The translations under genes and the position numbers were made by a program. The notes beneath the pieces were generated by a model. It had not been told where the DNA came from, did no database searches, and saw nothing but the letters and a program-made list of their open reading frames with translations. From the NCBI RefSeq assembly GCF_025319965.1, contig NZ_CP012549.1:1364001-1428000 (forward strand): DNA of 64,000 nt, written 5' to 3'. Positions within the stretch are counted from its first letter, which is position 1, and each line of letters begins with the position of its first letter. The stretch comes from Campylobacter sp. RM16187. GTDB lineage: Bacteria; Campylobacterota; Campylobacteria; Campylobacterales; Campylobacteraceae. This document shows positions 9,601 through 17,539 of this stretch, piece by piece.

Positions 9601-9701
9601 CGGTGCCTGTGCCTGACTTCGTATGGATGAGTGTAGTGGTAATGTTTGCAGTGTCAATTCTGGCATATTTTAGAAGACCTGAAAAAATGGCAAAGCTATA
9701 G
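6621..9701 (+). CDS. ccsBA: fused cytochrome c biogenesis protein CcsBA (system II)
   Basis: A 1026-residue fusion of ResB/CcsB (N-terminal part) and CcsA (C-terminal part). The fused protein exports heme across the cytoplasmic membrane and ligates it to CXXCH motifs of periplasmic c-type cytochromes. Hydrophobic helices near residues 10-30, 45-65 and 75-95 are followed by a large periplasmic ResB domain. The CcsA part has the tryptophan-rich heme-handling motif WANESWGRYWGWDSKETW near residue 920, plus several conserved histidines in membrane segments (LAHTAGLALRW, VAHLSW). The size is typical of Campylobacterota, where the fusion is standard. It faces the reductase operon across a shared regulatory spacer and would serve the cytochrome demand of anaerobic respiration. 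Confidence 0.95.
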   Translation: MRGIKSLFFSMTSAIVLLLIFAIASGIATIVETVYDTKSAWALIYGATWFALIQLLLGINLAYNIYKYKLMDMKKLPVFIFHLSFLFMLLGSAMTRYLGFEANMHIRENTTQDRMYEMGSRLEMKTQKDGKEYKVSIPKQINAVTPHEFNIDLDVGGQKANLKYKAFYKNAEFEYYAANSGDPLIEIVVSDSQNREDVGLKPGDVRELGGVSFAFNADPTLERFVKFEYKDGNFTMTSNHNVGYFIMATNEKGEYEAKKLTEFLPMQLYTIGDINFAPKNILKKAQRRLVSKGGQFDALVADLSFNGESKEIILYENYIMPVVQTIGGQEFTASWGAREIILPFSLHLKDFELKRYPGSNSPMSYASEVIVKDPQAGDYDYRIYMNHVLDHAGYRFFQSSYDKDERGTILSVNKDPGKIPTYIGYFLLGLGLFFNVVNPHSRFRKLAKYINEDAIKNTAKACILAFACIFVAPKANAMNVAIKIDENHAKELSTVVVQSADGRMKPFDTVAREILNKVYKKDIINEANANQIALSMMIDAPYWREMPIIAVHNKELKKIIGIDENAKYAKFNDFFEYDRNTTRSSYKLTKYAESASRKRPAERGTFDKDVQKVDERLNILYMVFVGEIFTMFPKIDDPNHTWYAPASAMMYFPKEEREPISRILQEYFSGVSDALNSGNWSVPNRVLAEIKTYQEEHGKAVMPSKERIDMEILFNKYKIFQSLIPIYLFAGFGLLCFVFIKMAKPRLNINWMFKIVYSVNILAFLAHTAGLALRWYISGHAPWSNAYESMIYIAWALGLSGIVFSNRSPISMALTSILAGITLFVAHLSWMDPQITTLVPVLQSYWLTIHVSVITASYGFLGLCSLLGMFVLVLFILQGKKEHKEMSRNILEATRINEMAMILGLSLLTLGNFLGGVWANESWGRYWGWDSKETWALVSILIYAAVLHIRFIPKLNNQYAFAVTSMFAYWSIIMTYFGVNFYLSGMHSYAAGDPVPVPDFVWMSVVVMFAVSILAYFRRPEKMAKL

Positions 9702-9702
9702 A

Positions 9703-10161
9703 ATGGGTGAAAAATCTCTATTTATTGCAATAATTTTGGTAGCAGTATTAGTCTTTGTAGGCGTTCTGCTACTACTCTTTAAATCCAAAAACAAAAATCA
9801 AGAACCACAAAAAAAGAATACAAAATCCCCAAAAGCCGATGAAGATGTCACCTTTAATCAGCTTTTAGGGATCATATCTAATCCAAAGTCAACTAAAAAC
9901 GAACTATTTGGCGCCCTTAAAATTTTCACAGATCAATTTAGTATACCACCTAAAAACAATGGGCAATTGCCAGATCTTGCAAAAAGTTATCTTAAATTCA
10001 TACTTATAATGGCAAGCCACAAGAATGCCGATGCTAAACTAATAGCGTTCATGAGCAATGAGATTAAAAAGAAAAATCCAGAATATGCAAGAGAGATTGA
10101 AATATATGAAGAAGAGGGAAGATTAAGGCGAAAAAGGCAATATCAATCTTCGCCTTTTTAA
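9703..10161 (+). CDS. single-pass membrane protein of unknown function
   Basis: A 152-residue protein that I do not recognise. The chosen ATG at 9703 is two bases after the ccsBA stop; an earlier in-frame Met at 9646 would lie inside ccsBA. One hydrophobic helix (residues about 5-25) is followed by a Lys-rich linker and a soluble, helical cytoplasmic domain ending in a basic tail. Close spacing makes it co-transcribed with ccsBA. An accessory role in cytochrome maturation is possible, but nothing in the sequence proves it. Confidence 0.7.
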   Translation: MGEKSLFIAIILVAVLVFVGVLLLLFKSKNKNQEPQKKNTKSPKADEDVTFNQLLGIISNPKSTKNELFGALKIFTDQFSIPPKNNGQLPDLAKSYLKFILIMASHKNADAKLIAFMSNEIKKKNPEYAREIEIYEEEGRLRRKRQYQSSPF

Positions 10162-10163
10162 AT

Positions 10164-10649
10164 CTATCTAATAGAAATCAGCCAATCTGTTCCTATTTCA
10201 AGCTTAATCAAAGCTCCATAGCACATAGCACTTAAAAGACCTGCGAAAAAGCCCGCTAGCATATCATCACCCATCACTCCAAGCCCGCCTCTCACATCTC
10301 TATCGACTCTGCCGATAATAGAAGGCTTAACAATATCAAAAATCCTAAAAAACAGAACAGATAATATAAAGCTAAGCCATGAAGCAGAGCTCATTGAAAT
10401 AGCAAGCCAAACACCAGCAACCTCATCTATGACTATGCTTTTATCATCGTGTACACCGGTTTTTGCCTCGTAGTCGTTTATTACGTTTATACTTGCTGCA
10501 AAAATCAAAATAGAAGCAAGAAAAAGCGTCTGATCGGATAAAAATATAAGTATAAGATAGGCAAATACTGCGGCTACCAGACTAGCTACAGTTCCCGGAG
10601 CCTTCGGACTAAGTCCGGTATAAAAAAAGGTCAAAAAAACTTTTTGCAT
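10164..10649 (-). CDS. pgpA: phosphatidylglycerophosphatase A
   Basis: A 161-residue membrane enzyme that dephosphorylates phosphatidylglycerophosphate to phosphatidylglycerol. It has the family N-terminus (FYTGLSPKAPGTVASL), the conserved acidic motif DDKSIVIDEVAGVW and a late GVMGDDMLAGFFAG segment, with four hydrophobic helices. Length is normal. It is the last gene of a four-gene unit running from ispDF. The convergent neighbour ends two bases away. Confidence 0.93.
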   Translation of the reverse strand: MQKVFLTFFYTGLSPKAPGTVASLVAAVFAYLILIFLSDQTLFLASILIFAASINVINDYEAKTGVHDDKSIVIDEVAGVWLAISMSSASWLSFILSVLFFRIFDIVKPSIIGRVDRDVRGGLGVMGDDMLAGFFAGLLSAMCYGALIKLEIGTDWLISIR

Positions 10650-10662
10650 AATTTTCCTTTTA

Positions 10663-11847
10663 CTAAGTAAGTGACATAGTCTGATATAGCTGCATCAGCT
10701 CTTCATAAAATTCGCGCTCTGTGTGTTTCTCCAAAAGGCCGTTACTAGGAAATAGATCGTCATATAATTTTTGAAGATTTTTGAATCGATTCGGAAAGAG
10801 CTCACTCAAAATCATTGAGGATATATCGCGTCTCATCAAGATCGCAGGAGGTAAAATTCCCTCATTTAAAAGAGATTTTAAGGTGCTCGCATGATATTTT
10901 ATATGGTGATGCTGACCGTGCGGGCAAGTTTTAGTGCTTACTATTGTTCTGCACTCATTGCAATATACAAGCTCTGGCAAAATTACTATCTCAAGTTTTA
11001 AAATTTCCTTATATCGCTCAAGCACAGTATGAACCACGTTATGATCATAAAACATCCCTATTCCAGCGTGGTTTTGCCCTACTACAAGTTTATCTGCGCC
11101 AAGGCTATTTGCGGCGATACACTCAAGTGTCGGATTCATATGCGCGCTAAATAAATTTGAGTTTTCAAAAGGTACTATTACAAGACGATTTCTAGGCAGA
11201 TAGTTTTGAGCAAAATACTCCATTACCCGCCTTTTAAGATCAAATTTAAGCTGCCAATCGCTACTATAGCTTTTAAGCAAAAACAGTAGCACTAAATCGG
11301 CCTTATCTATAGTCATCCTAATAAGCCTCTCATGAGCCCTATTAAACGGTTCCGCAGTCAGCATTATCGCTGTAATTTTTTGTGCGTTTGACTCCTCTTG
11401 TATCCTCTTTATCTGCTTTTTTACATCACTAAAAGTAGAGCTATAAATCTCAACCTCACCGCTAATAGCGAGTTCACCACTTTGATTGACTTCATTTTGA
11501 ATCATCTCATTTGCATGAAATATATTATTTATCCTATTTTTTTGATCGAATTTAAATATGGTATCAACAATAATATGTCCTACAATTTTATTATCTTTTA
11601 TAAGCTCGATCTTATCGCCACTATTTGCGCCTCTTAAACACTCCTGATTTCGCTTTCCAAATGGTGCGAATATAAAACTGTAAGGCATCGGTTCGTTGTT
11701 TAAAAATCCTGTCTCATAGACCTCATTAGCCTCTTTTTCGTTCATCAAGCGGTTAAATTTGCTAAAAATTTGGTTTCGTATAAGCTCAAGCGCGCCATAT
11801 GCCTCATGGTTTATTAAAATCGTATTATTTTTTCTTGACGACATCAT
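10663..11847 (-). CDS. ATP-sulfurylase-like protein with altered active-site motif
   Basis: A 394-residue protein resembling sulfate adenylyltransferase. The zinc motif of bacterial ATP sulfurylases is intact (YCNECRTIVSTKTCPHG). The region LVVGQNHAGIG corresponds to the VGRDHAGVG loop, and RRDISSMI to the FSRPEV segment. The nucleotide/sulfate motif, normally QTRNPxHRAHE, reads TAEPFNRAHE here: the QTRN residues and the first His of HxxH are lost. Sulfate activation is therefore doubtful. I use the ATG at 11847, with a purine-rich site before it; the upstream in-frame Met at 11961 lies deep in the preceding gene. It overlaps the regulator gene by 23 bases. Campylobacter jejuni has a counterpart at the same place (Cj1609, from memory). 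Confidence 0.75.
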   Translation of the reverse strand: MMSSRKNNTILINHEAYGALELIRNQIFSKFNRLMNEKEANEVYETGFLNNEPMPYSFIFAPFGKRNQECLRGANSGDKIELIKDNKIVGHIIVDTIFKFDQKNRINNIFHANEMIQNEVNQSGELAISGEVEIYSSTFSDVKKQIKRIQEESNAQKITAIMLTAEPFNRAHERLIRMTIDKADLVLLFLLKSYSSDWQLKFDLKRRVMEYFAQNYLPRNRLVIVPFENSNLFSAHMNPTLECIAANSLGADKLVVGQNHAGIGMFYDHNVVHTVLERYKEILKLEIVILPELVYCNECRTIVSTKTCPHGQHHHIKYHASTLKSLLNEGILPPAILMRRDISSMILSELFPNRFKNLQKLYDDLFPSNGLLEKHTEREFYEELMQLYQTMSLT

Positions 11848-12715
11848 ATCTCTTTCTCTTTTCCCAAAGCGATTTTCGCGAAATCCCAAGCTTCTTGCTA
11901 AGCTCGGTGTCAGGATAGTTCTCTTGGTAATTAACGATAATATGCTTGATATAATCATCAATCGTTAGAATTTCATCTATCTGGAAATTTTTCTCATCGG
12001 TAGTGATGTTTAAAATCTCAAAATTTGCAGTCTCATTCGGATTTGTCGAGCTAATGATGAGCTTTCGTTTCATTGCGAGATTATAAATTTTGTTTTTATC
12101 ATCGCTTCTTAAAATTTGAAAATTTGAAAAATACAAAAGCGCTCTGGGATTTTGCGCCGCGATAGCTTCAAAATCGGTATTTTGCTCAAGCGGGATAAAT
12201 TTAAAGGATAAATTTAGAGCCTTTGCATACTCAAACACAAAGTTATCGGCGTTTAAAATTTTATTGCACTTTATGAGCATAGGAAGCTTAAATTTCTTAA
12301 AGTCAAAATTTAGATTAGAAGCTGCCTTGAAATGGTAGTTTAGATAGTCCTGATATGTCCTTATAAAGCTTTGAAGCCTCTTAAACTCTTCAAAATGCTT
12401 AATCTTTCGCACAAGCTCTTCTATCATAAAAGGCTTTTGGATATAGTCGCTTACGCCCGCTTTGATCGGGTTTGAAACCGTATCGTTACTGATATAAGTG
12501 ATGAGGAGGATAATGATAGAGCTTTTAAATTTATGAATGATTTTGTAAAAATCCTCGCCCGGCAATGTCGCAGAAAGCAGCACCACATCGAAGTATTCAT
12601 CCTTAAGACCCTCTTTAACCGTCCTTGCTATCTCGCACTCATAACCTAGATCTCCAAGCTTGGTTGCCATGCTCTGAGCTAAGTAAATTTCATTTTCTAC
12701 TATTAAAACTCTCAT
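11825..12715 (-). CDS. atypical orphan response regulator, HP1021/Cj1608 type
   Basis: A 296-residue regulator. The N-terminal receiver fold starts MRVLIVENEIYL and keeps the LPGEDF and KPF motifs. Where the phosphoacceptor Asp should be, the sequence reads VVLLSATLPG, so Ser48 replaces it. The centre is a poorly conserved domain, and residues about 272-293 form a Fis-type helix-turn-helix (TELSKKLGISRKSLWEKRKR). This matches HP1021 of Helicobacter and Cj1608 of Campylobacter, which act without phosphorylation, bind oriC and control redox and energy genes. I chose the ATG that overlaps the ispDF stop (ATGA); a TTG four codons upstream is the alternative. Position between ispDF and the sulfurylase-like gene agrees with C. 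jejuni gene order. Confidence 0.88.
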   Translation of the reverse strand: MRVLIVENEIYLAQSMATKLGDLGYECEIARTVKEGLKDEYFDVVLLSATLPGEDFYKIIHKFKSSIIILLITYISNDTVSNPIKAGVSDYIQKPFMIEELVRKIKHFEEFKRLQSFIRTYQDYLNYHFKAASNLNFDFKKFKLPMLIKCNKILNADNFVFEYAKALNLSFKFIPLEQNTDFEAIAAQNPRALLYFSNFQILRSDDKNKIYNLAMKRKLIISSTNPNETANFEILNITTDEKNFQIDEILTIDDYIKHIIVNYQENYPDTELSKKLGISRKSLWEKRKRYDVVKKK

Positions 12716-13830
12716 ATCTGTGTCCAATCATAATATCTAAGACTTGCCGTTACGCTTGCGGCTATGCCCTCGCCGCGCCCGACAAATCCCAATTTCTCCG
12801 TAGTTGTAGCCTTTACGTTTATCCTGCCTGCGCTTATATTTAGAGCTTCTGCAATATTTTGAGCCATTTTAAGCTTAAAGGCGCTTAGTTTCGGAGCTTG
12901 TGCCATGATAGTTATGTCGGCATTTACAAGCTCAAATCCGACACTTTGAACAAGCCTGTAAGCCTGCTTTAAAAGCCCTATCGAATCAGCCCCCTTGTAT
13001 TTATCATCGGTATCCGGAAATAGTTCGCCAATATCGCCTAAAGATGCGGCGCCCAAGATAGCGTCTATCAAAGCGTGAGTTGCCACATCGCCGTCTGAAT
13101 GAGCCTTGAACTTAAATTTATGCGGAACTTTCTCTCCACAAATTGTTACGAAATTTCCCTCTTCAAAGGCATGCACATCAAAGCCGTTGCCAAAATAAAT
13201 CTCGTTTTTTGGCGCTTTTAAGCAAGGAATTTTGGCTAAGTCCTCTTTAAAAGTGATTTTTCTAGCGCTCTCTTCGCCCAGCACATACCAAATTTTAGCC
13301 CCGGCAGCCCTCATGGCAGAGCTATCATCTGTGTAAATTTGATCTCCCTCTATAGCCTTTTTAAGTAAGGCTGTGCGCGAAAGTTGCGGGGTTTGCACGA
13401 GCTTAACTCTGTCTCTGTCGATAATGTCATCTTCAAAATAAACAGTATCTGCGACCTTGAGCACAGGCACGACGCAGTCGGCGTTGTTTAGCCCTTCAAT
13501 TATCTTTGAAAGCAAATTTGCACTTATACAGGGGCGAGCGATGTCGCTAACGAGTACAAATTCGCTACTTACCTCTCTAAGAGCGTTTCGTAAACTCTCC
13601 TGGCGTGTAACCCCACCACGCACGAAGCGATAATGTGGCGCAAATTTACTCATGTAAGCATCTTCGTTGCTAGCTATAATTATCTCTTTAAACGGATAAT
13701 GCGAGCTTAAATTTTTAGTCGCAAAGAGCCATAGCGGTTCGTCTCCTATGCGCAACCACTGCTTTTTTACCGGCATTTCAAACCTAGTTGAATTCCCGGC
13801 TCCAAGCATCACAAGGGATATATCAAACAA
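12712..13830 (-). CDS. ispDF: bifunctional MEP pathway enzyme IspD-IspF
   Basis: A 372-residue fusion. Residues 1 to about 205 are IspD (2-C-methylerythritol 4-phosphate cytidylyltransferase), with the nucleotide-binding start LVMLGAGNSTRF. Residues from about 210 are IspF (2,4-cyclodiphosphate synthase), with metal ligands in GFDVHAF and HSDGDVATHALIDAILGA. Together they catalyse two non-consecutive steps of isoprenoid precursor synthesis. The fusion is standard in Campylobacterota. It heads the unit ispDF - HP1021-type regulator - sulfurylase-like - pgpA. Confidence 0.96.
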   Translation of the reverse strand: MFDISLVMLGAGNSTRFEMPVKKQWLRIGDEPLWLFATKNLSSHYPFKEIIIASNEDAYMSKFAPHYRFVRGGVTRQESLRNALREVSSEFVLVSDIARPCISANLLSKIIEGLNNADCVVPVLKVADTVYFEDDIIDRDRVKLVQTPQLSRTALLKKAIEGDQIYTDDSSAMRAAGAKIWYVLGEESARKITFKEDLAKIPCLKAPKNEIYFGNGFDVHAFEEGNFVTICGEKVPHKFKFKAHSDGDVATHALIDAILGAASLGDIGELFPDTDDKYKGADSIGLLKQAYRLVQSVGFELVNADITIMAQAPKLSAFKLKMAQNIAEALNISAGRINVKATTTEKLGFVGRGEGIAASVTASLRYYDWTQI

Positions 13831-13861
13831 TTTTTATCCTTTTTATAAAAAGTGTTACGAT

Positions 13862-13867
13862 ATTATA
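13862..13867 (-). promoter_or_regulatory. -10 box for the ispDF operon
   Basis: Minus-strand TATAAT preceded directly by TG lies 32 bases before the ispDF start, in the 105-base divergent spacer to thiC. Confidence 0.5.
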
Positions 13868-13868
13868 C

Positions 13869-13901
13869 ACTCAAAAAGCTTTTTTTTATCTTTTTTTGAG
13901 T
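13869..13901. repeat. AT-rich inverted repeat between ispDF and thiC
   Basis: ACTCAAAAAG (13869-13878) pairs with CTTTTTTTGAGT (13890-13901). It may be a leader hairpin of thiC or an operator. The spacer is too short for a full TPP riboswitch. Confidence 0.35.
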
Positions 13902-13935
13902 AGTATTATTTCTATTTTATTTAGGAGTATCCCTG

Positions 13936-15270
13936 ATGAGAAAAGATTGGATAAAAGAGCGTTTGAACGACAAAACACCGACACAGATGTATTATGCTAA
14001 ACGCGGGATAATAACAAAAGAGATGGAGTATGTAGCCAAAGTCGAAAATTTAAGCGCCGAGCTAGTGTGTAAAGAAGTAGCAAAAGGCAGCATGATCATA
14101 CCTGCGAACATAAACCACACAAATTTAATCCCCATGGCGATAGGAGTTGAGTCCAAAACAAAAGTAAACGCCAATATCGGCAACTCAAGCCTAGCAAGCA
14201 ACATCGATGGCGAGATAGAAAAACTTGAAATTTGCCTAAAATATGGCGCAGATACCGTTATGGATCTCTCAACCGGCGGCGATCTGGACGCCATAAGAAG
14301 AGCTATCATAGCTAAATCAACCGTGCCTGTAGGAACGGTGCCTATGTATCAGATCATACATGATGTGGGTAAAATCGAAAATTTAGACATTGACACTATG
14401 CTAAAAGTGATAGAAAAGCAAGCTCAGCAAGGAGTGAGCTACTTTACGATACATGCGGGATTTTTGCTTAAATTTATGCCACTAATCGCAAAACGCAAAA
14501 TGGGCATAGTAAGTCGCGGCGGAAGCCTAATGGCAAGCTGGATGATGCACTATCATAGAGAAAATCCATTCTACGAAGCGTTTGATGAAATTTGCGATAT
14601 CTGCGCCAAATACGACGTAGCGCTCTCGCTTGGAGATAGTCTGCGCCCGGGATGTTTATATGACGCCACCGATGAAGCGCAACTAAGCGAACTAAAAGTG
14701 CTTGGCGAGCTAACGCTTAGAGCATGGGAGAAAAACGTGCAGGTCATGGTCGAAGGTCCAGGTCATATACCTTTAAACGAAATTGAGTATAATATGAAAA
14801 TAGAACAGGAGTTTTGTCACAATGCGCCGTTTTACGTGCTTGGACCGCTAGTGACCGATATCGGTGCTGGGTATGACCACATCACATCGGCTATCGGCGG
14901 AACGCTTGCCGCATATCACGGAGCTAGCATGCTATGCTATGTAACGCCTAAAGAGCATTTAGGCTTACCAAACGCGGCAGACGTAAGAGACGGCATCATC
15001 GCTCATAAGATCGCAGCACACGCAGCAGACGTGGCTCGCGGACGAAAAGGCGCGATAGAGCGCGACCATGCGATGAGCGACGCTAGGTATAACTTTGACT
15101 GGAACAAGCAGTTTGAACTGGCACTTGACCCTGATAAAGCACGCGAGCTGCACGATGAAAGCTTGCCGCAAGATGTCTTTAAAGAGGCTGAGTTTTGTTC
15201 TATGTGCGGGCCAAAATTTTGCGCATATAAAATTTCAAGAAATATTATAAAGGAGACAGATGTTAAGTAA
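13936..15270 (+). CDS. thiC: phosphomethylpyrimidine synthase ThiC
   Basis: A 444-residue radical SAM enzyme that turns 5-aminoimidazole ribotide into hydroxymethylpyrimidine phosphate for thiamine synthesis. The unusual C-terminal cluster motif CSMCGPKFC (Cys421, Cys424, Cys429) binds the [4Fe-4S] cluster, and the conserved core includes [16 protein letters not shown] and [15 protein letters not shown]. It is a short form without the long N-terminal extension of plant and E. coli enzymes. AGGAG precedes the start by about ten bases. It overlaps the start of mrp by eleven bases, which links it to an iron-sulfur carrier. Confidence 0.97.
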   Translation: MRKDWIKERLNDKTPTQMYYAKRGIITKEMEYVAKVENLSAELVCKEVAKGSMIIPANINHTNLIPMAIGVESKTKVNANIGNSSLASNIDGEIEKLEICLKYGADTVMDLSTGGDLDAIRRAIIAKSTVPVGTVPMYQIIHDVGKIENLDIDTMLKVIEKQAQQGVSYFTIHAGFLLKFMPLIAKRKMGIVSRGGSLMASWMMHYHRENPFYEAFDEICDICAKYDVALSLGDSLRPGCLYDATDEAQLSELKVLGELTLRAWEKNVQVMVEGPGHIPLNEIEYNMKIEQEFCHNAPFYVLGPLVTDIGAGYDHITSAIGGTLAAYHGASMLCYVTPKEHLGLPNAADVRDGIIAHKIAAHAADVARGRKGAIERDHAMSDARYNFDWNKQFELALDPDKARELHDESLPQDVFKEAEFCSMCGPKFCAYKISRNIIKETDVK

Positions 15271-16360
15271 AGAACAAGTTATCGAGAGATTAAAAGGGGT
15301 TATTTATCCCGGATTTGACAAGGATATCGTGAGTTTTGGATTTGTCAAAAACGTAGAAATCGGCGATAAAATTTTAGTCGAAGTTGAGATCGTAAGCTCA
15401 AATCCGGACATAGCAAAAGAGCTAAAAGTCGATATCGCAAGGGTTCTTGGCTCAAACGAAGCGGTTATCAACATAATTCAGCCAAAAATTCCGGACGAAA
15501 AGAGCAACAGTCAAAGCGGTAAAAATATCGCTCCTCAAATCAAAAATTTCGTCATGGTAAGCAGCGGAAAAGGCGGAGTTGGCAAATCAACCACAACGCT
15601 AAATTTAGCCATCTCCATGGCAAAACTTGGCAAAAAAGTTGGTGTTTTAGATGCCGATATCTACGGACCAAACATCCCTAGAATGCTTGGCGAGATAGGA
15701 ACCCAGCCACAAGTCATAGGAAACAAGCTAAAGCCTATCTTAACTCACGGCATCGAGATGATGAGTATGGGCGTGCTTATGGATGAGGGCACGAGCCTTA
15801 TCTGGCGCGGATCTATGATAATGAAAGCTATCGAGCAGCTGCTAAAAGATGTCATTTGGAGCGAGCTTGACGTGCTATTTTTAGATATGCCTCCGGGAAC
15901 CGGTGACGCGCAGCTAACTCTAGCTCAAAGCGTGCCGGTAACAGCTGGAATTTGCGTAACAACTCCACAAGTTGTCGCACTTGACGATAGCAAAAGAGCG
16001 CTTGATATGTTTGAAAAACTTCATATCCCGATAGCCGGCGTTGTAGAAAATATGAGCGGATTTATCTGTCCTGAAAGCGGCAAAGAGTATGATATATTCG
16101 GCAAGGGAACAACAGAAGAGATAGCAAAAGCATATAAGACTGAGGTTATCGCCGAAGTGCCGATCGAGCCTGCCGTGCGTGTGGGTGGCGATAGCGGAAA
16201 GCCTATAAGCTTTTATGAGCCAAATTCCGTAACCGCAAAACGCTATGAAAAAGCCGCGGCTCGCCTTTGGGAGATAATCGAAAATATAAATAACGATGGC
16301 GGAGCCGATAACTCATCGATCCAGCCTGTAATGGACGGCAAGAGCGCTTGCTCGAAGTAA
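15260..16360 (+). CDS. mrp: Mrp/ApbC-family iron-sulfur carrier ATPase
   Basis: A 366-residue protein with an N-terminal DUF59/MIP18-like domain (residues 1 to about 75) and a P-loop ATPase of the Mrp/NBP35 family. The deviant Walker A is GKGGVGKST at residues 103-111, and [13 protein letters not shown] is the second signature. The family carries [4Fe-4S] clusters to target enzymes. The usual C-terminal CxxC cluster ligands are not seen: the equivalent place reads [15 protein letters not shown], with one Cys, and the only late cysteine is in the last residues (ACSK). AGGAGA precedes the start inside the end of thiC. Confidence 0.92.
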   Translation: MLSKEQVIERLKGVIYPGFDKDIVSFGFVKNVEIGDKILVEVEIVSSNPDIAKELKVDIARVLGSNEAVINIIQPKIPDEKSNSQSGKNIAPQIKNFVMVSSGKGGVGKSTTTLNLAISMAKLGKKVGVLDADIYGPNIPRMLGEIGTQPQVIGNKLKPILTHGIEMMSMGVLMDEGTSLIWRGSMIMKAIEQLLKDVIWSELDVLFLDMPPGTGDAQLTLAQSVPVTAGICVTTPQVVALDDSKRALDMFEKLHIPIAGVVENMSGFICPESGKEYDIFGKGTTEEIAKAYKTEVIAEVPIEPAVRVGGDSGKPISFYEPNSVTAKRYEKAAARLWEIIENINNDGGADNSSIQPVMDGKSACSK

Positions 16361-16397
16361 AATTTGGGAGAAACTTATCTCCCAAATTTATTTTTTT
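16360..16397 (+). terminator. intrinsic terminator after mrp
   Basis: AATTTGGGAG pairs with CTCCCAAATT (loop about AAACTTAT) and is followed by TATTTTTTT. It ends the thiC-mrp unit. Confidence 0.85.
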
Positions 16398-16719
16398 ACA
16401 TACATATCTAATCAATGCTTTTTATAGCGATATATTCAACTAAAAACTATTCCAGCCAATAAAAGTGAACAATAAGTACAGCATAGGAAAATAAAACAAC
16501 TATAATATTTTAAATCAGAGAATTATTGCCAAAAAGTATCAGAATTAAAAAATACCCTATAATTAAAACCAAATGAGTATATTTCTCAATTGCATTTGAT
16601 AAGCTAGAAGTAAAAATCAATATAAAAGATATACTGATACAAAAATAAAAAATTGATAATTTAGAATACAATAAGTTAATTTGATATAAAATTAATTATA
16701 TTTATAAAAACTTGCCAAA
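16398..16719. other. AT-rich spacer without visible gene
   Basis: Very AT-rich. I see no coding frame, RNA gene or convincing promoter beyond TATAAAA-like strings near 16685-16710. Confidence 0.5.
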
Positions 16720-17476
16720 GTGAATAATATGCCTGAGATTTCAAAAAGTATAAAAAATATACTACGCTTTGTATCTTACATCTTAATTGCCGTTTCTTTA
16801 TTTTTATATGCAACATTTATATTAACTTATGAAAGAGTTTATGGTATAGAATCATTATCGTTTTATAGTTTGAAAATTTTTATAGTTTGTGCAGTGATGT
16901 GGATGTCAATTTTTGGACTTGTTTTATTATCAAGTGGAATATTTTTATATTATAAAAACAAGCCTGAACAAAAAATACTTTATCAAACTTCAATACCTAT
17001 ATTAATTGCTTATTTTATTATGATTCTTTTTGGCGGATATTTTGCTTGCCGTGAAGACAACATAATAGATCCCAATTGGTTTTTATTTTTCCTTGTATCA
17101 GTGGTATTCTCAGCTAGCATCGGAGCAGTATATGCTAAATATATAGAAACAAAAAATAAAAATTTGATTCTACATGCAACAATACTTATATTTATTATGC
17201 ACATGATCATAATATGGCTTTTCCCGCAAATTTACGCCAAGGCTTTTGAGGTATTCTTTGTATCCAAAAAAATAGCTGCAACTAATATAGAAATTTATTT
17301 AGAGCAAAAAAAATATATGGTTGGACGGAAGGCTTATTCTAAGAGATAGTGAAATTGCTCATGTGGATTTTTATGAAAATAATACAGTGAAAAGAAAAAT
17401 AGTAAATATTAAAGATATAGTTATACTTCCAGAGCCTGAAAATAAATTAAGCAGATTAATGGATTCTACAAGATAA
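16720..17476 (+). pseudogene. membrane protein gene broken at an A8 tract
   Basis: The first frame gives 209 residues with five or six hydrophobic helices (residues about 15-35, 47-72, 85-105, 118-140, 148-168) and stops at 17349. An eight-base A tract at 17306-17313 precedes the break. If one A is removed, translation continues without a stop to 17476 and adds a soluble, natural-looking tail (LILRDSEIAHVDFYENN and onward). The intact product would be about 251 residues. It is either a pseudogene, a contingency locus that switches by slippage, or an error in the sequence. I do not recognise the family. The start is GTG at 16720 or ATG at 16729. The gene sits alone between mrp and dapD in very AT-rich DNA. 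Confidence 0.65.
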
Positions 17477-17539
17477 TTGAATTTAGTCTTAAACAATATT
17501 TCGTTAAACTTCACAAAAATAATTTCACAAGGAGTAAAA

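Noticed and set aside
13831-13935. TPP riboswitch before thiC
   Set aside because: The spacer is 105 bases, AT-rich, and lacks the conserved CUGAGA and thi-box segments.
17477-17539. N-terminal extension of dapD
   Set aside because: The upstream in-frame start would overlap the decayed gene's end and has no ribosome site; ATG 17540 follows AAGGAG.
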